Assembly: GCF_000282515.1 (NCBI RefSeq) | Contig: NZ_AKJD01000074.1 | Location: 1-37,092, forward strand | DNA length: 37,092 nt | Reading direction: 5' to 3' | DNA from: Pseudomonas sp. GM80 | Lineage (GTDB): Bacteria; Pseudomonadota; Gammaproteobacteria; Pseudomonadales; Pseudomonadaceae | Shown here: one piece after another, positions 8,416 through 18,600 of the stretch | How positions within the stretch are numbered: position 1 is the first letter of the stretch | Layout: the number at the start of each line of letters is the position of its first letter | Notes under the pieces: generated by a model | What the model saw: the letters and a program-made list of their open reading frames with translations, nothing else | Told to the model about the DNA's origin: nothing | The model's database searches: none | Position numbers and translations under genes: made by a program

Positions 8416-9449
8416 CAAATCACCTCGACTGCGTTCGTCTGTCGCTCAACCAGTTCGCCGATTGGCGCCAGGTTCAGGCCCAGTTCGGCGGCGACGGCAA
8501 GGAACTCGGCATCGCCTTCAGGGGTAACGGCAATCAGCAGGCCGCCGCTGGTTTGCGGGTCGCAGAGCACCCGTTTGTGCAGCTCCTGCACGCGGCCGAC
8601 CTTGCTCGCATAGCTGTCGAAATTGCGCAGCGTACCGCCGGGCACGCAGCCCTGATCGAGGTAATACTCGACGCTGTCCAGACGTGGCACCCGGTCATAA
8701 ACGATGCGCGCCGTCAGCTTGCTGCCGTCTGCCATTTCCACCAGATGACCGAGCAGGCCGAAACCGGTGACGTCGGTCATCGCCGTGACCCCAGCGAGTT
8801 TGCCGAAGCGGCTGCCGGGTTTGTTCAATGTGCACATCCAGTCACGGGCCACGCCGACGTCGGCGGCGCGCAACTTGCCTTTCTTCTCGGCGGTGGTGAG
8901 GATGCCGATGCCCAGCGGTTTGGTCAGGTACAACCGGCAACCGGCGGTGGCGGTGTCGTTGCGTTTCATGTGGCGTTTTTCCACCAGGCCGGTGACGGCG
9001 AGGCCGAAGATCGGCTCCGGCGCATCGATCGAATGCCCGCCTGCCAACGGAATACCTGCCGCGTCGCATACCGCACGGCCGCCGCGAATCACTTCGCGCG
9101 CGACTTCCGGCGCCAGCACATTGACCGGCCAGCCGAGGATCGCAATCGCCATCAGCGGATCGCCGCCCATCGCGTAGATGTCGCTGATCGCGTTGGTGGC
9201 GGCAATGCGGCCGAAGTCGAACGGGTCGTCGACGATCGGCATGAAAAAGTCGGTGGTCGAGACCACGCCGCGCTCAGCATCGATTTCGTACACGGCGGCA
9301 TCATCGCGCGAGGCGTTGCCGACCCAGAGTTTCGGATCAAGGTTCTGCGCACCGCTGCCGGCCAGAATCACCTCCAGCACCTGCGGGGAAATCTTGCAGC
9401 CGCAACCGGCGCCGTGGCTGTATTGGGTCAGACGAATCGGCTCGCTCAT
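8415..9449 (-). CDS. selD: Selenide, water dikinase (selenophosphate synthetase)
   Basis: Makes selenophosphate from selenide and ATP, the selenium donor for selenouridine in tRNA and for selenocysteine. 344 residues, the usual length. The N-terminal HGAGCGCK motif carries the catalytic Cys16 and Lys19. The glycine-rich segment after [16 protein letters not shown] and the [18 protein letters not shown] motif are typical of the PurM-like fold, and [11 protein letters not shown] and [10 protein letters not shown] are conserved in the C-terminal half. Position 16 is a cysteine, not selenocysteine. It is the first gene of a two-gene operon with mnmH. selA, selB and selC are not in the window, so only the tRNA-modification use is supported here. 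Confidence 0.97.
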   Translation of the reverse strand: MSEPIRLTQYSHGAGCGCKISPQVLEVILAGSGAQNLDPKLWVGNASRDDAAVYEIDAERGVVSTTDFFMPIVDDPFDFGRIAATNAISDIYAMGGDPLMAIAILGWPVNVLAPEVAREVIRGGRAVCDAAGIPLAGGHSIDAPEPIFGLAVTGLVEKRHMKRNDTATAGCRLYLTKPLGIGILTTAEKKGKLRAADVGVARDWMCTLNKPGSRFGKLAGVTAMTDVTGFGLLGHLVEMADGSKLTARIVYDRVPRLDSVEYYLDQGCVPGGTLRNFDSYASKVGRVQELHKRVLCDPQTSGGLLIAVTPEGDAEFLAVAAELGLNLAPIGELVERQTNAVEVI

Positions 9450-9516
9450 GGGGAAGTCTCAGGCTGTGAATGGAGCCGATTCTAGCAGAGCACGGACAGC
9501 CGGACCGAAAGCCAAC

Positions 9517-9594
9517 AGATCAAAGGATCGCAGCCTGCGGCAGCTCTACACAAATCCCATGTAGGAGCTGCCGCAGGCTGCGATCTTTTGATCT
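9517..9594. repeat. Type-A REP doublet in the tail-facing arrangement
   Basis: Two inverted type-A REPs, but with the TACA/TGTA ends facing inward and the GATC ends outward, the reverse of most doublets in this window. One arm has lost one base in the CTCCTAC end (AGCTCTACA). It lies between selD and the autotransporter terminator. Confidence 0.85.
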
Positions 9595-9595
9595 T

Positions 9596-9620
9596 AAAAA
9601 AAACCGCCCTTGCGGGCGGC
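9596..9620 (-). terminator. Rho-independent terminator of the autotransporter gene
   Basis: On the minus strand the hairpin GCCGCCCGCAAGGGCGG is followed by eight T's. It begins 21 bases after the autotransporter stop codon. This is a textbook terminator for the 10.5-kb transcript. Confidence 0.93.
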
Positions 9621-9641
9621 TAAAAGTGCTTCGACCCTAAA

Positions 9642-12600
9642 TCAGAAGCCAAGGCTGAAGCTGATGGTCATCGCGTGGTCGTTGTTGTCATTCGACAATT
9701 GCCCCGAATAACCCACTCCGAGTTTGCCGGTCGGGCTGATCTGGAAGTCCACCCCTGCTTCGACCAGCGCGCTGTCCTTGGCGATCGGTACGCCTTGGGT
9801 GCTGAACGAGGCGCCGCCGTCGATGAAGCTCAGGTCGGCGTCAGGTTTGGTGTCGCCGAAGGCATGGCGCCAGCCGATGGCCGCGCGCGGGGTGAATTGC
9901 CCGCCGTTGGCCAGGGTGATGACTTTGCCGGCGCGTACACCGAGGGTCGAGAAGGTGATGTCCTGATCGGCTTCCGCCTTCAGTCGCCCTACCCCGCCTT
10001 TTTCCTTGGCCTTGTCGGAGTCGTAGTTGACATACGACAGACCGGCGAACGGCTCAAGGGCAATGCCGCCGGCTTCAATCGTGTAACCGACTTCACCGAA
10101 CACCTGAGCGCTGCGCGCGTCGTAATTAGCCTTCAGGCGATCGTTGTAGCTGCCGACGCTGACGTCGCGTTTGGTCTCGATGTCGTGCCAGCTGTACGCC
10201 GCGCCGAGGCGCACGGCCAGTGCATCGAACTGCGAGTTGAGGTACGCCGCCAGGTGGTAGCTTTCGACGGTTGCATCCGAGCGACGGTCATGTGCATCGA
10301 GGTCGCTGCGGGTGTAACCGGCGGCCATGCCCACGCGCCACTGATCATCGAGTTGCTTGTCAGTGCCGAGCATGAAGCCGCTGAGGTTGCGATCGAGGCT
10401 GGCGGCGTTGCTGTCGCCATCCGACTCGCCCCAGGCGCCGAGTGCGCGGGCCCAGCCGACCATTTCGCCGTGGCAACCGTTGCTGCTCAATTGGTTGTCA
10501 CTCGGCGCCAGGGCGCGGCGTGGATCATCCGCGGCGCTGCACGATGGCTGGCGCATGCGGTCGTTGACCGCTTCGCGCACGTAACGCGAATCCTCAAGGA
10601 TGGCGCTGGCGGTGCTGGCATGGATTTCCCCCGACAAGCTGTCGAAGGCATTGCGCGCACCGGCGACGCTGAGGTTGACGATTTCGCCCTGCAACGCCGC
10701 ACCCGCCGCACCATTGCGCATCAACGCCGAGGCAGTGTTGCGCTGGTTCTGGGTGGCGGCGACATCGACAAAGGAATTGCCGTTGCGACTGACCACCAGA
10801 TTGACGGCGTTGGCGTCGTACACCAGTGCCGAATCGAGGAACGCGTACTGCGGCAAGTCTGCAGCACTGAAGGTTCCGACCACACCGCCACCTGCGGTGA
10901 TCAGCGAGTACACGGTATTGCCGGTGAACGGCGCCAGCGAGTTAACCTGCAAGCCGCCACCCAGTGTCGCCGTACCACCGACCGCCAATGGCGTGGCGGT
11001 TGGCGAGCTGATGGTCAGCGCCAGCACGCCATCGGAGGCGTTGGTCAGGTTGCCGGCAACGCTCAGCGTGCCCGCCTCGGAACCGGATTGCACGACGCCG
11101 TGGTTGATGATCGAACCGACGCTGCCGTTACCGCTCAGGCCAGCACCGTTGGCCACGGTGACTTGTCCACCGAGCGAGGCCCGCGCCGAGCGGCTGCCGA
11201 CTTGCAGCACGCCTTGATCGACCGAGACCGTACCGTTGAACGGTTGATTGCCGGTCAGCAACAACGTGCCGTCGCCGCGTTTGACCAAGGCGCCCGTGCC
11301 ACTGAGCACACCGTTGAATTGGCCGTTGGCATTTTGCTGGAACACCAGCGACGCGTTGTCGAGGATGTTGCCCTGCAGACTGGTGGTGTTACCGATCAGC
11401 GTACCGCCGCTGACCGTGGTGCCACCGCTGTAGGTGTTGGCACCCGTCAACACCAGCGTGCCGGAGTCGAGTTTCTCGATACCGCCGGTGCCCACCAGCG
11501 GCACGGAGATTTGCGCGCTGGCACCGGAATTGACCCGTACCGGTGCAAGACTGCCATCCGGACCGTTGACTGGTGTCAGCGTACCGCCGGCGCCCGGTGT
11601 CAGGTTATAGCCGTTGGTGAGAAATTGTAGGCCGGTAAAGTTCTGATTGCCCTGCACGGTGACTGTGCCGCTCTGGCCACCGAACACTGCAAATTGACCA
11701 TTCGAACCGAGGGCCTGAGTGCCTGTCGGGTCCGTCCAGTTGGTGCCTGGCCCCCACACGCCACTGCCGCCGCCGATGCTGCCATCGGGATTGGTGGTGC
11801 CGCCGTTCCAGAACTGCACCTCACCCGGAGTGCCTTGCACCAGCAGGTTGATCTGATTGGCGATGGCCGTTTGCAGGGTCAGGTTGGCCGCCGCCACCGG
11901 CAGGCTGCCGTAAACCAGACCGTTGTCGGTCAGGCTGCCACCGTAGCGAAACAGTTGATACACCCCGGTGCCGAAGCCGCCAGCATTGCTGACGTTCAGC
12001 GTGCCGTCGAGGGTCAGGTTGCCGGCGACATCAACCACCGTGGTCGAGCTGGTCGCCGAACCGAGGCTGAAGTCCAGATTGGTCCCCGACGACAGTGCCA
12101 GCGCACCGACCGACAACGGCGTTGCCGTGCCGCCACCGACCAATGTCGCGCCGCTGGCCAGTTGCACCGTGCCGCTAAGCTGGCCGCTGCCACCCAGTTT
12201 TGCCCCGCTGGCAACGTTGACGTTGCTGCTGTTGAGCGTGCCGTTGACCAACAGGCTGCCGGCCTGCACCGAAGTGTTGCCGGTAAGGCCGTTGTTGCCG
12301 CTCAGGAGCAATTGCCCGCTACCGGTTTTGTTCAGCGTGCCGGTGCCGGTGAGGTTGCCGGTGTAACTGCCGTTGGCGTTCTGCTCAAAGGTCAGCGTGG
12401 CGTTGTTGACGATCGCACCTTGCAGGCTGCTGGTGTCGCCGCGCGTGCTACCGGCGTTCAGCGTGGTGCCACCGCTGTAGGTGTTGGCCCCGCTGAGCAG
12501 CAGATCACCGCTGCCGTTTTTCACCAGACTGCCGCTGCCGGTCACCGCGCCGATCAGCGTGGTGTTCTGGTTGCCGGCGAGCGTCAGTTGCGCGCCGAGG

Positions 12601-15600
12601 TTGATTGCGTTGGCCAATTGCAGCGCCGAGGTGCTGTCGAGGCTGCCATTGCCGGTCACGTTCAAGGCACCGCTGCTGATCGCGCTGTTGTTGCCGAGAA
12701 TCAGCGTGCCGGCGTTGAGCTGCGTGCCGCCGCTGTAGCTGTTATTGCCGTTGAGGGTCAGGCTCGAAGCGCCGGCCTTGATCAGGCTGCCGCTACCGCT
12801 GACATCGCCATCCAGGGTCAGCACATTGGAACCGGCGACGGTCAAGCCACCGTTGACCACCACATCATTGGCCAAGGTCGCGGCGGTGTTGCTGTCCAGC
12901 GCGGTGCCCGCAGCGGCGGTCAACACACCAGTGCCGAGGGCCGCGTTGTTGCCGACGACAATCTTGCCGCCATTGAGCGCCGTGCCGCCGGTGTAGCCGT
13001 TGGCCGCGTTGAGCACCAGCGTGCCGGTGTCGTATTTGCCGAGGGTGCCGGCACCGTTGAGCGCCACACCAATCGTTGCAGTGGCGTTCGGGTCTACCCG
13101 CACCGTGGCATTGCCCAGCGAACCGTTGACCAGATTCAGCGAACCCGCCGTGCCGTTGACCAGGCTGTAGCCATCGGTGACGAATTGCATGCCGGTGACG
13201 GTTTGCGCACCGTTGACGGTGACCGTGCCAGCCGCGCCCTGGAATACCGCGAAGTTGTTGGTCCAGGCTTGGTTGGTGGTGCCGTTGACGTCGGTCCAGT
13301 TGGTGGTGCCGGTGCCCCAGGTACCGCTGCCACCCTCGACCGAACCGTTGGCGACCAACTGATTGCCGTCCCAGAACTGCACAGTGACGCCCGGTGCAGT
13401 CACCAACAGGTTGATCTGATTGGCCAGCGCGGTTTGCAGGGTCAGGTCGCCCGGGGTCACGCTGCCCGGCACGCTGCCGATCAGCATGCCGTTGTCGGTC
13501 AGGCCGCCGGTGTAGTTGATCAGGCGATACACGCCGCTGCCGAAACCACCGATGTCACTGACGTTGAGCGTGCCGTCGAGGGTCAGGTTGCCGCCGACGT
13601 TGACCAGCGCATTACCGCCACCGGACACCGGTGTGCCGAGGCCGACGTCGAAGTTGGAGTTGCCGTTGAACACCAGCGAGTCGACCGACAAGGTGCTGCC
13701 GGTAACGCCTGCCAGATGACCGCCATCCGCCACGGTCACAGCACCGGTCAAGGTGCCGCTGCCCCCGAGGGTGCCGCCGTTGTTGACCAGCACGTTGCCG
13801 CTGGCCAGCGAACCGTTGACCTGCAGGGTGCCGGCGTTGACGCTGGTGTCGCCGGTCAGGTCGCTGATGCCGCTGAGGGTCAGGGTGCCGGTGCCGAGCT
13901 TGGTCAGGCCGCCGTCGCCGCTGAGGATGCCGGCGAAGGTGCTGCTGATATTGTTGCCGCCAAGGCTCAATGTGTTGCCCGTGCCGATCAACGCCGTGCC
14001 GCTGCCAGTGAGGCTGGCCAGGCTGCCCGAGGCGCCAAGGTTGAGCGCCGCGCCGCTTGCGAGATTGAGCGTGGCATTGTTGCCGAGCGCCCCGCTGCTC
14101 AGCGTGGTCAGGCTGCCGGCGAGCACATCGAACGTGCCGCTGAACGTGTTGCTGCCGCTCAGCGTCATGTCGGACAGACCGTTCTTGGTCAACGTGCCCG
14201 CGCCGGCGATCACACCACCGAGGGTCAGATTATTGTTACCGGCCAGGCCCAGATTGGCGTTGACGTTGAGGTTGTTGGCCAGTACCAGCGGCGCGGAATT
14301 GTCGAGGGTCGAGGCGCCTGCCACGGTCAGCGCGCCGCTGCCCAGCGAGCCGCCGGTGCCGAGCGTCAGCGTGCCGGCGTTCAGCGTGGTGCCGCCCGAG
14401 TAAGTATTGATGCCATTGAGCGTCAGGTTCGACGCGCCGTTCTTGATCAAACCGCCCGCGCCGCTGACCACACCGGCGAGGGTCAGGTTGTTGCTGCCAG
14501 TGTTGCTCAGATTGGCGTTGAGCACGACGTTGTTGCCCAGGCTCAGCGCGCTGTTGCTGTCCAGCGCCGAGGCACCGGCCACGGTCAGGTTGCCCAGACC
14601 CAGCGCCGAGTTGCTGCCGGCGGTCAGGGTGCCGGCGTTGAGGGTGGTGCCGCCGAGGAAGTTGTTGTTGCCGCTGAGGGTCAGGTTCGACGCGCCGTTT
14701 TTACTCAAGCTGCCGGCACCGTTGACCGTACCGGCAAGCGTCAGATCTGCCGTGCCGACGATGCCGAGGTTGCCGGCCAGATTGACCGCGTTGTTCAACG
14801 ACACCGCCGTGCTCGCATCCAGCGTGGTGCCGCCCGCCGCATTCAAGGTGCCGGAACCCAGCGCCGAGTTCGACGCCAGAATCAGTCCACCGGCATTCAA
14901 GGCTACCGGGCCGAGGAAGGCGTTATTGCCGCCAAGGGTCAGGTTGGCCGTGCCGGTTTTGATCAGGCCACCGGTGCCGCCAATCACGCCGTTGAGGGTC
15001 AGGGCATTGCTGCCGACCACGGTGAGGTTGCCGTTGAGCGTGGCCGCGTTGGCCAGCGTCACCGCCGCATTGCTGTCCAGTTGCGTTCCGGCATTCGCCG
15101 TCAACGTACCGGTACCCAGTGCAGTGTTGCTGCCGACGATGATTTTGCCGCCGTCCAGTTGCGTGCCGCCGGTATAAGCGTTGGCACCGCCCAGCACCAA
15201 GGTGCCTGCGTCGAGTTTATTGAGAATACCGCTGCCATTGATGTTGGCGTTGATGGTCGCCGTCACGCCCGGATCGACGCGCAACGACGTGGTGCCGCCA
15301 GTGCCGTTGACCGCCGTGAGTTGCCCCGCCGCGCCATTCACTACGTTGTAGCCGTCAGTGAGGAATTGCATGCCGGTAAACGCTTGTGTGCCGTTCACCG
15401 TCACCGTGCCGGCGGTGCCTTGGAATACTGCGAAATCGCCGGCCCATGGTTGGTTGACCAGACCGTTGGCATCGGTCCAGTTGGTGCCGACCGCGTTCCA
15501 GGTGCCGCTGCCGCCATCGACCACACCGTTGGCGATGGTCTGACTGCCGTCCCAGTAACGGATGTTGACGTTCGGCGCCGACACTTGAATGTTGATCTGA

Positions 15601-18600
15601 TTGGGCACGCCGGTCTGCACCAGCAGATCGCCGAGGCCGTAACCGACCGGCACGCTGGCGACGTCCAGACCGAGATTGGTCAGGGCGCCGGTGTAGTTGA
15701 ACAGGCGATACACGCCAACGCCAAAACCGCCGGCATCGGTGACGTTGAGATTGCCGTCGAGGGTGAGGTTGCCGCCGACATTCATCAGCGACGTGGTCGA
15801 CGGTGTTGCCAACGCGACATCGACGTTACTGCCGGCCGCGAGAGTCAACGCACTGGCAGACAGTTGGTTGCCCGACGACAAGGCCAGATGGCCGCCGCTG
15901 TTGATGTTGACGCTACCAATTGCCGAACCGGTGCCGGTGAGGGTACCGCCGGTGTTGACGTTGACCTGCGCACTGGCCAGCGAACCGCTGAGGTCGACGG
16001 TACCGCCATTGATCGCGGTGTTGCCGGTGATGCCGTTGATCCCGGTGAGGTTCAAGGTGCCGGTGCCGACTTTGACCAGGCCGCCGCTGCCACTGAGATC
16101 GCCGTCGAAGGTGCTGGTGACGTCGCCGCTGCCGACGGTCAGCAGGTTGCTGCCGGTCAGTTGCACACTGCCGCTGCCGGTCAGCGCACCGAGGCTGGCG
16201 TTGCTGCCCAGATTGAGCCCGGCGCCGGCGCTGATGTTGACCCCGGAGGTATTGCCCAAGGCGTTGTTGTTGAGCGTGGTGACGCTGCCCGAGATGATGT
16301 TCAGCGCACCGGTGAAGGTGTTGTTGCCCGCCAGGGCCAGGTCCGACAGACCGTTTTTGGTCAGGCTGCCGGCACCGTCGATGATGCCGTTCAAGCTCAA
16401 ATCGTTGTTGCCGGCGATGGTCAGCCCGGCGTTCAAAGTGATCGCGTTGCCGATGCCGAACGACGCGCTGTTATCCAGCGTCGCCGCGCCGCCGACGATC
16501 AATGCGCCGCTGCCCAGACCGTTGGCATTGCCCAAGGTCAGCGTACCGGCATTTAAAGTGGTGCCGCCGCTGAAAGTATTGTTGCCGTTGAGGGTCAGAT
16601 TGGCAGTGCCGTTCTTGATCAGTGGGCCAGTACCGCTGGTGACGCCGCCGAGGGTGAGATTCTGCGTGCCGCCCACGGTCAGTCCGGCATTCAGGGCGAC
16701 CGCGTTGTTGAGGCTGACCAGCGGCGAGTTGCTGTCCAGCGTCGACGCGCCAGCGACGGTCAATGCGCCAGAACCCAATGCCGAACTGTTGCCGACGGTC
16801 AGTGTGCCGGCATTCAGCGTGGTGCCGCCGAGGTAGTTGTTTGCTGCATTGAGAATCAGATTGGCCGTGCCGTTTTTCACCAGGCTGCCGGCACCGCTGA
16901 CCAGACCGGTCAGCGTCATATTCGCCGTGCCGCCGATGTTCACAGCGCCGGCCAGCGCGACGGCGTTGTTCAGGCTGACGGCCGTGTTGGCGTCCAGCGT
17001 GGTGTTGGCCGCCGCGTTCAACGTACCGGAACCCAGCGCGGTGCTACTGCCGACGATCAGTTTGCCGGTGTTCAACACGGTGTTGCCAAAATAAGTGTTG
17101 GCGCCGTTGAGGGTCAGATCGGCAGCGCCGTTCTTGGTCAGTCCACCAATACCGGCGACCACACCGCCAAGGGTCAGAGCATTAGTGCCGCCGACAGTCA
17201 GAGTGCCGGAGAGGTTGACGTTGTTGACCAGCGTCGCGGCAGCGCTGGCATCGAGGGAGGTGCCGTTCGAGGCGTTCAGTGTGCCGGTACCAAGGGCTGT
17301 GCTGGAGCCGACAATCAGTGAACCGGCATTCAGCGCCGTGGTGCCGGTGTAGGTGTTGTTGCCGTTGAGGGTCAGGCTCGAAGCGCCGGTTTTGATCAGC
17401 CCGTTGCCGCCACTGATCACCCCGCCAAGGGTCAGTGCGTTGGCGCCGCCGGCGGTGAGGTTGGCGTTGAGAATCACGTTGTTGTTCAGGGTCACGGCCG
17501 AGCTGCTGTTGAGCGTGCCCGCGCCTTCCACCGTCAAGGCCCCCGTGCCCAATGCTGCGCCGTTGCCGACGGTGAGGCTGCCAGCATTCAGCGTGGTGCC
17601 GCCGCTGTAGGTGTTGGTGCCGTTAAGCGTGAGATTGGCGGCGCCGTTTTTTACCAGTTGGCTGGCGCCGCTGATCACCCCGCCGAGGGTCAGCGCGTTA
17701 CTACCGCCGATCCCCAGGCTGTTGTTGAGGATGACGGCGTTGTTCAGGGTCACCGCCGCATTACTGTCGAGGGTAGCTACACCGCCCACGGTGATGTTGC
17801 CGCTACCCAGCGCCGCGTTGGCGCCTGCGGTGATGGTGCCGGCGTTCAGCGCAATGGCACCGAGAAAGGTGTTGGCGCCATTGAGTATCAGGTTGGCCGC
17901 GCCGTTTTTGGTCAGCCCGCCGCTACCGCTGACGATGCCGCCGAGGGTCAGGTTGGCGCTGCCGCCGACGTTGAGATTGCCGCCGAGCGAGACCGCGTTG
18001 GTCAGTGCGACTGCGGTGCTGGCGTCGAGCGTGGTGCCCGCCGCCGTGGTCAGCGCGCCAGTGCCGAGCGCGGTGTTGGAGCCGACAATCAGCGTGCCGG
18101 CATTCAGTGCGGTGCCGCCGGAGAAGGTGTTGTTGCCGCTGAGGCTCAGGTTCGCCGTGCCGCTCTTGATCAGGTTGCCGGCGCCGCTGACGACGCCGCT
18201 CAAGCCCAGTGCCTGGGTGCCGCCAATGGTCACGCCGCCGGCCAGTGCGACGGCATTCGCCAGTGTCACCGCAGTAGTCGCATCCAGCACCGTGCCGGCC
18301 GCCGCACTGAGTGCGCCGGTCCCCAGCGCGGTATTGCTGCCAACGAACAACGTGCCGGCATTGAGGGCGGTGTTGCCTGAGTTGCTGTTGTTGCCGGTCA
18401 GGGTCAGGCTGGCGGTGCCGCTTTTGGTGATGCCGCCAGTGCCGCTCAACACGCCGCCGAGGGTCAGCGCATTGCTGCCGAGCACGTTGAGTGCGCCGGT
18501 CATGCCGATGTTATTGGCCAGCGTCACGTTGGTGGTGCTGTCGAGGCTGGTGCCGGCGGCGGTGTTCAGCGCACCGCTGCCCAGCGAGTTGTTATTGGTC

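Noticed and set aside
11694..16556. A 1620-codon open frame on the plus strand opposite the autotransporter
   Set aside because: It is the shadow of a GC-rich repetitive gene. The 258-bp unit is a multiple of three, so a stop-free antisense frame stays open across the array. No start signals or recognisable domain.
16837..17610. Three consecutive 85-codon plus-strand frames of equal length
   Set aside because: Their exact 258-base spacing only reflects the passenger repeats on the other strand. Useful as a ruler for the repeat, not genes.
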